Position numbers and translations under genes: made by a program
Part shown: piece after piece, positions 47,322 through 64,000 of the stretch
Layout of the letters: each line of letters opens with the position of its first letter
How positions within the stretch are numbered: the first letter of the stretch is position 1
Notes under the pieces: generated by a model
What the model was told of the DNA's origin: nothing
Database searches by the model: none
Seen by the model: only the letters and a program-made list of their open reading frames with translations
Source of the DNA: Anoplopoma fimbria
Taxonomy: Eukaryota; Chordata; Actinopteri; Perciformes; Anoplopomatidae
NCBI RefSeq assembly: GCF_027596085.1
Contig: NC_072449.1
Coordinates: 23,534,522 to 23,598,521 of the forward strand
DNA: 64,000 nt
Direction of reading: 5' to 3'

Positions 47322-50300
47322 CTGAGACAAGGGATGGAGAAAAATAAATAATCAGAGTCACTGGGATTCTGCTTTGACAAAGTAGGAGATTTTGCTTCCT
47401 TTGTAGCCTAATAAGAAATTAAAAGATGGTTTCAAGATTTGATCTCCTGGGCTTACCTGAACAAAGTTGAAACAGGGATTGGCCTGACCCCAGCTGATGA
47501 CAGATCTCGCCGTCTCATCACACCAGAGTTTACAATTCAAGTACACGTTTGGAGCCTGCATGGGCCCACAGTTAAAGTTCTTTCCATCTGGCACCATGAG
47601 TAACGTATGCAGCAGGACCTCAGAGTCCTCCTCCACTTGCTGCCATGATATACGAGGAGATTTGTGGAGTCCGGGATTACGAGAGGGTTCTTTCGAGGGT
47701 TTCTGCGGAGTCCAAACATTCAGCCTGGGATCTTCAAATAAGTGAGCTGGTAACTCCTCCCTGTCAATGTCAACCTGTGGAGATCTGGACCTGGTCTCTC
47801 TCTGTGGACTGGGTGCAGTTTGTGAAGGCGATGTGTCTCTCTGAGCCAGCTTGCTTTTACTTTTTTCAGAAGGGAAATCTTTGTTGTCTCTAATAAGTTC
47901 TAGTGAAACCTGAGAAAAATAATAGAATAACTTATATGACAGTCACTTGGATAACAAATATCAGGCTTGCAAACATACATTCATGGGTAAAAATTCAGTA
48001 TATTACCTTGAGAGGTCCAATCTCCTGTGTTTTACCGTTTCCTTCCAAACTCTGCACAGGTAAGACTACAGACTGACTCAGCTGCCTGCTCTGCAGCAAA
48101 CAGCTCAGCGGGTGAACTGCCTCGCCGATGGGAACCGGCTGAAAACAAGAGAAGCCAAGGTCATCACCAGAACTTCATTCTTTAAGGTATTTTATTCAGT
48201 TAATGTCTACCTGTGTTTGTAGGCATGTATTAGGAACAGGAAGTCAGTTTCATTCATTTCTATTGGTTTCTATCTCATAAAAGAGTCACATTAAGAAGTT
48301 GTGCTAACAGATGAACATTATAATTTATCATTCCAAGAAACCTTACATAAGAACACCTAAATTGAGGTACTTACTTTCTTTTGGTCGCTCTTTCGTGAGT
48401 AAACCTTGAAAGTCAGATCAGTTCCCCACCATTTTTTCACTGTTGCTGTACTGAAGTGGACAGGAAACACAGAGTGCTGATGGAACTTCACCGCTAAAAA
48501 ACACAGAAGAGTGATTCAGATTCAGTCACAAACCCGTACCAGTGTTTTACTCAGGTAGGTTCCAATAAGGCAGATAATGTGAGCAGGTCATACTTCCTCC
48601 TGTGACTTTACTGGCAACAGCTCTGGTCACCTCTCCATCTCCTCTCCTACTACGATCATGTCGACTGGTAGTGGAGGCCATTGGGAACACGTACTCAATA
48701 AAATATGTGCTAATGAAAAAGAGAGGAGATATCACAGGTTTTTTTTTTTAAACTAATAACTGCAATGTTATTTAAAAATGAGATCAAAATAACGTTAAAT
48801 GATTCGCCCACCACTTCTTGCTGGTTAACGGTCGAGGAGGTTTCCCTTTGCTTGAGGTCTTTCTAGGTGTGTTGGTTGTACTGCTTGGAGGTACGGACAG
48901 GGAGTCGATGGTCACCCTCGCCAGCTTTATCAAACTCAGCAAAGTCAACTGCTCTGCACTGACGCCAGGAGGGATACCACCAGCATCTGCAGACCGCGGA
49001 GGCTCTGAGTTTGGACTGGACAATACAATAAATAAGTGTCTTAAATTTACAAAAGCTAGTAATGTTTACATTTAGTCTATTTTCATACTATACGTTTTAT
49101 TGTGTTGGGTCTGGTCTATATCTAGGTACCTTGTGTGTATCACATATATCCTGTGTAAAGGGTTTATTAAGTTGGTCAATTTCCTTCAGCATTTTTTGCA
49201 GAAGGAAATTCTTTCCTGGCTCATATCTCAATCAATTAGTACCTTAGGGAGAAGATATCCCCTTTTAGAGGGGCTACTTTTGAAAGTGGAGGGATGAAAA
49301 ACATGGGATGACACACACCCACTCAATCTTCTGAAAGGATCATTTATTTTGGACAAGCAGAATGGCTTAAAGGGTTATTAACAATTTTTCTACATGGACC
49401 CAGTTTTCCCATTTCTTTGCCATCTCTGACATCTCACCAGACGACATCAGTGAAAATGTGAGTGAGAGTTGGAGAGAGTAGTGCAACTTGGTGTTACCAA
49501 TATTTTAGTCTTTCACACTTCTCTGCGCTTCCTTTGGAGCAGTTACCCACCCAGTTACCCACCCAAAACCCTATAGAGACTGTGTCTGCCCCACGGCCAC
49601 TTCAATTATTTAAAGTCAACAGAAGAGGAGTTATACAAAACAACTTAATAAAAGTTAAGGCAACCAATGCAACAGTGCATCAAAACAGGACAATTAAATG
49701 TATACTATAATGATTGCTGCTGTTATTATAAGTAGTCTTATTATATGAATAATTTATGTCATATCTCTGTTATGCTGTTCATTCTGTACACATGACATCT
49801 ATTGCATTCTGCATTCTGTCCATCCCATAGGTTTCTTCCATTTTTCTCCCTGTTAAAGGGGTTTTTTAGGGGAGTTTTTCCTGTGCCGATGTGAGGGAAG
49901 GACAGAGGATGTCGCATGTGTACAGATTGTAAAGCCCTCTGAGGCAAATTTGTAATTTGCGATTCTGGGCTATACAAAATAAACTGAATTGAATATTGAA
50001 TTGTCTGTCCGAGTTTCTTGTGTTGCAGCACAAAAAGCTAAGCTTATTATTATTGAAATGATTTTCTATGGTGGTTGCAAGGCAAGATTTCAAAACGAGA
50101 CTTCTAGCGAGAAACACAATAACAAACAGACCGAATCCAGTGAAAGGTAAAGAAAAATGTCTATATCTCTGTATGGTCTGAACACTTAAACAGTTTGAGC
50201 CTGTCAGTGGCAAAATCAAGCACTTTTAGTGGAAGTAAATTGACGGTGCGGAAATGATTACGTTGCAACCTGTTTAGCAGCTGCCGTCTGCAGCGATCTC

Positions 50301-53300
50301 CCTCAAACTGGACCAAAAAACGGTTGTTCCCATTAGTCAGTTAGACACAAAAACAAGGGGAAGTAGGGTTATGGTTGAAAATACCAAAGGGGAATGCCCT
50401 TTAAAGGGAATGTAAAGGCCCTTACCCTCCAGTAATCCTGGGTGCAGACCGTGTCGGCTGCTTTTTACTTGAGGATGCTGTTTCTTGGCTCTGCACCTCA
50501 GTGTTGTTTGGTTTAATATCTGACATCTAAATGAATACAAGACAAAAATAAATAAAAATCAAGAAAACCGACAGTGATTATATATATATTTTTTCCTCTG
50601 AAAATCATCAGAAAATAGTCTACTTACAGGAGTTTTGTAGAACAAATTTTCCAGTAAGCTCTGATCATATTGTGGATCGTTGAGCTCACTGTCCCCACAC
50701 ACACTGCTATGGCCAGACAAAGATTCAGGGAAGGAGCCATCTCCATCCCAGAGATGCAGAGGAGATGTATTTAAGCTAAACAAAAAAGAAAGAAAGAAAA
50801 AGTACAGATCTTGAAAAAAAAACAAAAAACTGCTTATATTTTCTGTCATCTCTGGAAGTAAATGTGCCCTTAAGTACCTGCCAAGGAGCAGGTCCACAGC
50901 TCTGTTATCCATGTCAACAGGACAGTCTAAGCTGTAGTCTGAGACGACAGCAACATCATCAGAGTGCTTGAGAGTTGAATCAGCATGAAGAATATTTTGA
51001 AGAAACGCCCCAGATGGAGAAGGATAGGGCCTGCAGACACAATAATTAAATATTATAGAATGTGCATTATAAGATGATAGAAAACTTTGTTGTTTCTTTG
51101 ACACACTTTTGAAACACCAACTTGGAAGGTGGCAGGATGTTATCCTTTGGCAGAGGTAGTGGGGTGTCTTTCAGAGCTGGGGCAGAATCCATGTCACATT
51201 TCAAAGCTGATACCACCATGGCATTTCTGAGCTTGTTCCCACGCTCTAGAATAACTGAGATGAGAGTCAACGTTGAGTATTTGTAAAGAGACAGTCGATT
51301 TTGTGTGTTTATTGTTACTTTATGTACATCTGATGTTTAATCAGGCTGCAACCAACCTGACAGGATATCAGTGGTTGTTTGGCCACAAGGCTCCTGACTT
51401 GAAGGATTCAGAGCAGTTTGACTGTTCTGAGGTCTGTTTGTTGTCGGCATCTGATTCTCCAGTGACTCTTCTTTGTCTTTCTGGGCATTTTGGTAATATA
51501 AGTGGTCTTTCCCTCTGAAAATATTATAGCAAGATGTACAGTGAGATCATTATGCTCAGATTTAAATTTACTACCAGTAGGCTCTTATTACAACACACAT
51601 GCATGGATTATGAATGGCAACATCACAACAACAACAACAACAACTTTGCACCTTGGAGTGTTTCCACTGCCAGCTGATTCTTTCCCACTGCCAGCTGAGA
51701 GCGACCTGGGCTGTGAGGGCACAGTCAGTGTGATGACTTGCGGTCTGTCAATGCTGATATCTGTGATGGGACCTGAGCTGCTGCTGTCATAGGCTTCTGT
51801 AAGAGGCTCCAAATTAAGGGAAACCTGAGGAGGTAAAAAAAAAAGAGCTAAGATTTGGTTTTGACACTGTTTACTACTGTAAGTACAAAATGATTACACC
51901 TTGAACATTAAAAAAGGGTGCTAAATAAACTCAATCGTGAGTTTGTCAATGCCACAATTTTGAATGATGGTCAGAGCCAGAACTGGGTGATGAGTTCTAA
52001 ATTACTTAATTACATGCATAACTTAACAGATATGCATGTGAATATGCTTAAGAGGTGTTAAATGGCATAATGCATCCAATTATTTAGGTTCTTGTGCCTT
52101 TTAAAGTTACTTGTGATGCTCTTTTGTCCCTACACAGTAGGATCATAGTCACAAAAAAAGCAACCCCGCAGTTGGTAGAGATTCATTGTCTTGACAAAAG
52201 CACTTCAGTATACCAAACATGGACTATGGTTGGCAGGTCAGTCTGAATTCAGGTTTCCACTCACCTGTATTTCTCCCAGCTTCTCAGATGTTGGTGATAC
52301 AAGGGTGTAAAATCCACTGATGGGGTGTGATAGAGAGAGACGAGAGATTCCCGCAACCTCAGCCCGTGCGATCGGCAAATGATCCGGTTTTGTCAGAACT
52401 TCCAGCACCAGGGAGCTCATATCTGTGATCGAAGAGAGGTTAGTGGCTGATTTTAAACAACAGTTTAAATGTAAACATATGAAAGCCTTCTTAGTTACCT
52501 GTCAGATATGAGGTGAACTGCTTTGGCCCGCAGCGGATGGGGAAGCGAGATGTGGTCTTGATGGTCTTCTGTGATGGATGTGATCCATCTCTTGGAAAGA
52601 AGTGTGTCCCGTTTGAAGACTCTCCCCACCAGCGCAGCCTGACGAATGTTGCCGATGGAGGCTTGTGAACTGTCCATAATACCCGGCTTATTGTCACTAG
52701 CAGGAAGCATCTTAGCTGGCCCTCGACAAGAGGAGGGAGGCTGGTGGCGGGGGACACATCGCTGGGGACTGCAAAGAGGTATGTTTTATTACAGCAAAGT
52801 CAAGATACAAACAATGCAAACACTGTAAATACAAACATCAGAGATAAAGTAGTACAAGTACAGTACCAGTCAAAAGTTTGGACACACCTTCTCATTCAAC
52901 TACTTTGAAGAATCTAAAATATAAAACATATTCTGGTTTGTTGAGCATTTGTTTGTTTACCACATAATTCCACATGTGTTCCTTCATAGTTTGGATGTCT
53001 TCAATATTAATCTACAATGTAGAAAAAGATAAAAAATAAAAATAAAGAAAAACCATTGAATGAGAAGGTGTGTCCAAACTTTTGACTGGTACTGTAAGAG
53101 TGGTATTTGCTGCAGATCTTAGCTCGATGTTGGCTTTTTTGTTTTAAAAAATATGTAAGAGAAAACACAGTTCAATGGCTTGAAGATCAACCTGTCACTT
53201 TTACTTGTGATTTTGCAAACGTGCAGACACTGCTTACAATAAATATCCATCATGAATCCCTCTGAGCTACTGTAACTATCCCTGTAGCACTATTGACTTT

Positions 53301-53743
53301 ACAACAGGTGTGACACCACTGACAATAAAGCATGAACCTAGAAGTGTTTGAAACTCTCTGAAAGCATCGTGACACTTTCCAACATCATTTTACCTCAGTG
53401 CTGGAAAGTATTGAATAGTTTGATAAAAGTGTCTCACAATTACATACAATTTAATCTTTAGTTAACCAGCAAAGACTCGTAGGCAGCAGAACTTATCAAC
53501 AACAGATACTAGGAAGTTTTAAACTACAAAGCAGGAAATACGACTTTGACAACACGTGCAGAAACAACACAACCTTAGAGAAAGTGAGAGCATATGTTAA
53601 CCTAACACAGCATTAGCTAGTATGCTAACAGCTGACGCTAACAGCTACTTAGCTCTACTGCTAGCAGGTAGCTGAGCTAACAACACTTCACCTTTCCTTC
53701 TGCTGCTTCCCGCTTTGACGGACCTCTGCTTTCTGCTCTTCAT
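38532..53743 (-). CDS. c2cd3: C2 domain-containing protein 3 (centriole elongation), 30 coding exons
   Basis: A centriolar protein required for distal appendage assembly, centriole elongation and cilium formation. Thirty coding exons join without a frame break into 6513 nt, about 2,170 residues; human C2CD3 has about 2,350. The N-terminus has the family hallmark [13 protein letters not shown] and [12 protein letters not shown]. Several C2 domains follow, recognisable by strings also found in human C2CD3: [81 protein letters not shown] and [14 protein letters not shown]. The C-terminal 257 residues are acidic and come from one exon. The start ATG at 53741-53743 begins MKSRKQRS, like the basic human start. 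The gene is transcribed towards ucp3, as in human. Teleost-specific differences include a longer exon 17, which contains a [16 protein letters not shown] segment absent from the human protein as I recall it. Confidence 0.97.
39890..39985 (-). repeat. Dispersed repeat family D, copy 3, in c2cd3 intron 29
   Basis: The reverse complement starts TTTAGGGCTGCAACTAATGA and continues with ATTAATCTGCTTATTTTCTC. It matches 5486-5560 closely and lies between c2cd3 exons 29 and 30. Confidence 0.7.
41190..41645 (+). repeat. Dispersed repeat family E in c2cd3 intron 27
   Basis: The element fills most of the intron between exons 28 and 27. Landmarks are AAACTGCAGTTCTTCAAATA, GAGTCAATCCCCATTGACCT, AAACATGTTTACAGCCTG, AAGGGCGTGGCCACTTTGAG and CGGCTATAAACAGTCTATGG. 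I recognise it from many perciform introns. No coding capacity; no second copy in the window. Confidence 0.5.
47164..47169 (-). promoter_or_regulatory. c2cd3: GC splice donor of c2cd3 intron 15
   Basis: The exon ends ATGTCATTTAG and the intron begins GCAAGT. The join with exon 16 then reads [19 protein letters not shown], matching the human order MSFKDAK...LLLDAQYPV. The alternative GT five bases downstream (transcript sense) gives the wrong frame. Confidence 0.9.
47457..53743 (-). CDS. c2cd3: c2cd3 exons 1-14 (N-terminal half)
   Basis: Exon map, 5' to 3': 53692-53743, 52499-52768, 52265-52422, 51652-51824, 51357-51514, 51107-51254, 50878-51030, 50628-50775, 50426-50526, 48815-49015, 48594-48709, 48375-48493, 48007-48138, 47457-47909. 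Exons 2-3 encode the N-terminal C2 domain ([25 protein letters not shown]). Exons 4-9 encode a disordered stretch with the conserved islands [23 protein letters not shown] and [18 protein letters not shown]. Exons 10-14 encode the next C2-like region, with [25 protein letters not shown] and [15 protein letters not shown]. Exon 4's exact end (CCAAG/GTGCAA) was fixed by the RGKDH join; exon 6's by the join to PYPSPSGAF. Confidence 0.9.
49745..50000 (+). repeat. Retroposon-tail-like repeat family G in c2cd3 intron 9
   Basis: It contains TTAAAGGGGTTTTTTAGGGG, TCCTGTGCCGATGTGAGGG, TGTAAAGCCCTCTGAGGCAA, and ends TATACAAAATAAACTGAATT with a short ATTGAAT-type repeat. Such a 3' end is typical of fish LINE or SINE tails; class is from memory. 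No reverse transcriptase fragment seen. Confidence 0.5.
52861..53094. mobile_element. Tc1/mariner-like MITE with TA target duplication, c2cd3 intron 1
   Basis: 234 bp with terminal inverted repeats: CAGTACCAGTCAAAAGTTTG at the left, and the exact complement at the right, extending about 40 bp to ...CTTCTCATTCAA. The ends are flanked by TA at 52859-52860 and 53095-53096. The interior carries ACTTTGAAGAATCTAAAATA, as in fish Tc1 elements, but no transposase frame. Confidence 0.9.
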
Positions 53744-56700
53744 CCCGCAGCTCTCAGTAAATATAGATGTTAAATGACAGCCTGGCCAGAGCAGTCAGAG
53801 GACCGTTAGCAGGCATGTTTTCATCACACCCAAGGTTACTAATAATCCGTTTAAGAGAGCAGCTTGTTTGAACTGTACACATCTCTCTCACTCACACACA
53901 CACATACAATCGGCAGCGCGCAAAACTGTTTCTCAGCAACAAAGTCCGAACGCGCCGCCGACGCTGCCGCTTATTTCGCAGCTGCATGCTGGGAAATGTC
54001 GTTTATTATGTTGTGGCGGTCAAAAAGTAAGGTTTCTGCAGAAATTCAACTAGTTTCTACACATTTTCGTGGTGATAACAGTGCTTGCTTTAAGGCATGT
54101 TTAGCTCAGATCTAATTTACTAAATTTGCCAATAAGGAATTGCACCTATTCACTCAAATAATAATTACTAGAACCAGATCTTGCGGAAGAAAAATGTAAT
54201 CATAATTTATTGTTCGATATTATATGTTATATTAAATTTGTTATGAAAAACTAACTAATTATCAGTAAAAATTTAACTTACTAATTTAATGTTATTGTTT
54301 CCATTCACTTCAGCTTTAAGTTTTGAGTTTAACCCATAAGAACCCAGACCCATTTTTCCTTAAAGGAAAATTATAGGGGATATAAAACAGACTAAATGGA
54401 CCACAAGGAACACATTTATGAAAAAATATTTTTTAAATACTACCACCTAAAGCCAAGATCTGAAATGTTATATATATATGTCACAATGGACGTTTACGTA
54501 TAACTGTACTCCTCATTTAAAAATCAATCAACTTGGCCTTTTTTTGCTGTATAAAAATAAACATCAAACTTATGTTGTAAACTTAAGAAAACATGCACAT
54601 AGTGCATGAAAAAAAACCAAAGAAAAACGAGGGAAAACATCAGCACCATGTTTGAACCATTGTTAACAGTTTTGCGTCTGTTGCGCTCAAACCTTTTGCA
54701 ACAAAACAAGCTTTTTGAAATGAGCTAGTTCTGTCAAATGTGCTGTCATGGGTACACAGATTAACTGACTGTCACATGACTTCACCAGGAAGTTCAGTAC
54801 GCGTCACTTAGGGACTTCAAGAGTTAAAACCAAGGATAAAGCTGTGTAAGGAAGGATATTTAAAAGTGTTGGTGACAACTGTGTCACCATGGGTTCTTTT
54901 GGGTTAGCTTTTAATAGTAAAACACATGCTTTTTATTATTTGCTCTCATAGATTTTACCCCAAAATGCCTTTGTCACACATAGACGATTATTTTTTTATT
55001 CAATGGAATAACATGGCACATTTGCTGGCAAGGGAATACAGAGGCAATCAAATAAAACAGTACAGAAAAAGTAGTTAAACATGACATGAATTAAATGTTA
55101 TAAAATATTGTGAAACTTTACAATAAAAGCAGCACATACATTTGAACAAAAGTGAAATACACTTCAAGTTTTAACACGATGCAGCCTTCTTTTACATCAC
55201 CAGCAGAGGGGAGCAGTGCTGATCTTTCCATCACTGTACAAGGCTGCTCATTAACAGCAGTATGTAGGGATTTTCTGTCTTTATCGAACCTGAGATTAAA
55301 AGAGGCTCGCTGTATTTCTGCTTCACTTTATTTAGCGGCTGCTGGGCAGCTTCTCTGCCAATCAGCATTGTATTCAAGTCTATGTTTCCATCAGTTGTGC
55401 ACAATAACTTACTCTGTAACATGTAATCAATTTCTTCTCAAATTGTTTCCCGTTAGGATAGTTCCCAGCGTGGTGTGCAGAATAACTTGCCAGTGTGTTG
55501 ATGTAGACATATGGTCTAGTCATGTATGCTTTAGGTAGTTTGGACTATGCTCTTGCATAGCAACAAGTCCCTTTGCAGCAATGTTTGTTGTGGTGATCAT
55601 GGTAACCGTGAGGGCCGCTGAAGGTGATAAGGATGAGTGCAGAATAAAGCCCTTTGAATTCTGGGTAAAGTCAGGCTTCAAGTTTTAAGGCTGGATTTAC
55701 TGGTTTATTATGTTTCTGATTTAACTTTATGGAGAAAAAAAGCCTCGGTAGACATTGGTAGACATGAACATCTGCTGCTTAATTTGCATAAGACATACAA
55801 TTAATCCTTTTTTTTTATATTTAAAATATGTGTTTCTATAAATTTAACTGAAGAAGTTGTTAACCATGTTTTGACAATATTGTGACCATTTTTTGATATA
55901 ATACAATTGTGGTCTCATATACTTAGTATATGGAGGCTAAATTTAACTATGACTTTGTTTTAATGGCAGGAATACTTGCAATGAAACTGATTAAAGCTTC
56001 AGAAAACCACCGTCTTGCTATCTACCAACTCCAAGGGAATACAATCAAGTCCTGCTGTTTAGTGTGCACACAGGAATGAGCAATATGCATCCAGTGTTCT
56101 TCCATTTTCTGTATGTCAGTGTGCACTTGGAGAGTGTGTCTGTTTTTTATAAACTGTTGGAAACTGGAAGGAAAAGGTATATCACTGTGAGCAGCATTTT
56201 AATAGTGTATGGTCCACTTCACTCTGTTTGAGATGGGTTGTGACCTAGTTAGGCTCAGATATTCAAGATATCTGAGTGTTATGCACATAGTTTTGGTTAT
56301 GTGAATTCAGACAAGAAGTCTGGAGCAGACGTGTTCCCAATCACTTGGCGGGCAAAGCATGATTTATGACGCCCAGCCTCTGAAGCTCAATAAGAGGCTG
56401 AAGGATGTGGTTCATCTGTTCCATTAGACAGCAAGTTATTGAAAGAGACTCCCACAAGCAGCAATGACCACATTGTTCAGTCATCTGGGAATTAATTGGA
56501 ACACTCACAATGACTGGTTCCTTTGACTCATAGCACCAGTCTGAGCTGCAGTCCTGAGGTCTGACATTGCGGAATAACTTCAACCAAAATCTCTTGTCGC
56601 TAATCTGCAGTGTTGAACACAGATGCTATCTTTTAAGTCCTAAATTGTTTTGCCACTCTGACAAACAACGTCACATGCTGTGTATCTGCCTATCCCAGCA

Positions 56701-57370
56701 CTTCACTGAAGTATTATCACAGTTAAATGGACTTGAATATTAAAATCCAAAAACACCACTTTATTTTTGGCAGAATCCCATTACATCATAATGAAAAAAC
56801 GTTGATGCCTTGTGTATCATTTGAAACACATTTCACTGTGATTCAGGCACATTTGGTATATTTGTAAACTTCTGCATCCACACACTCTAAATAAAGTTCT
56901 GACCGTCTGCACAAAGAACAGCTGTGTTGATTTGTAATGACAGACCCTGGAGCGGGCCCAATGTAGGAAAAGGGCTGCAGATGTCAGTTTTTAAAGCAGG
57001 CAGGAGAGGCAAACAGCCTTGCAAACACAGTTAACTGAAACCAGCACAGTGTGCTGGGGCCTCCCTCCAGCTGCAGGAACTGGCCAGTAAGAGCAAGAGA
57101 GCGTTTGGCCTCTGGGGGCTGATTGCCAACAGCCCCGGCCCTCTTCTACCCCGCCTCTCAGTCTTGTGCTATCCATGTCCACTCCAGGATCCCTGGGGCC
57201 CGGGGCTCCAATAACAGATGCAGGCTGTCCCACGACAGTTCTCTACTACCCTGACTGTGTGCTCACTTTCCGGCTCCCTCCTCCCCCCTCCCCTCCGCCT
57301 GCAAGTGTGCCTCTGCATTGTAGAGGCTGGCTCTTGTACTCCAAGGGGCCCAGCTATCGCTCCACCCCTC
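53744..57370. other. Gene-free region between c2cd3 and p4ha3
   Basis: This contains the c2cd3 promoter on the left and the p4ha3 3' UTR on the right. No exon of PPME1, which lies here in human, was recognised on either strand. A minus-strand AATAAA (complement at about 56760-56765) may serve p4ha3. No other feature stands out. Confidence 0.6.

Positions 57371-64000
<6,630 letters not shown>

Overview
This window is an ordinary-looking piece of a ray-finned fish (teleost) nuclear chromosome, probably a spiny-rayed (perciform-type) species. The evidence is long AT-rich non-coding DNA, genes split by GT-AG introns, long CA/TG microsatellites, fish-type dispersed repeats, and six vertebrate genes whose proteins I recognise. 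I see no prokaryotic, viral, organellar, CRISPR, rRNA or tRNA content, and no undescribed system. The most interesting material is at the level of splicing, repeats and gene order.

Layout. 1-3.6 kb: non-coding, with one copy of a dispersed repeat (family A). 4.0-7.4 kb (+): ywhag, 14-3-3 gamma, two coding exons and a complete 247-residue protein, followed by a long AT-rich 3' UTR. 9.1-18.7 kb: gene-free, holding a TG microsatellite and copies of four dispersed repeat families. 18.7-24.8 kb (-): a calcium/calmodulin-dependent kinase kinase, best camkk1, 15 coding exons, 459 residues. 27.4-29.1 kb (+): a Vps37-family ESCRT-I subunit, best vps37d, 4 exons, 262 residues, divergent from camkk1. 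32.4-35.2 kb (-): a mitochondrial uncoupling protein, best ucp3 by position, 6 coding exons, 309 residues. 38.5-53.7 kb (-): c2cd3, centriole/cilium protein, 30 coding exons, about 2,170 residues. 57.4 kb to the right edge (-): the 3' part of p4ha3, prolyl 4-hydroxylase alpha-3, with its 5' exons beyond the window.

Each gene model was built by hand: exons were joined at splice sites, the frame was checked across every junction, and the summed coding lengths are whole codons (ywhag 744, camkk 1380, vps37d 789, ucp 930, c2cd3 6513 and p4ha3 1071 nt in the window). Two introns (c2cd3, ucp3) can only be joined in frame with a GC donor.

Gene order. ucp3-c2cd3-p4ha3 mirrors human 11q13.4, except that PPME1, which lies between C2CD3 and P4HA3 in human, is not visible. 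ywhag and vps37d match human 7q11.23, and camkk1 is on human 17p13. The window therefore appears to join segments that are separate in mammals. The six proteins act in unrelated processes (phospho-signalling, calcium signalling, endosomal sorting, mitochondrial transport, ciliogenesis, collagen processing). Nothing suggests that they form one pathway.
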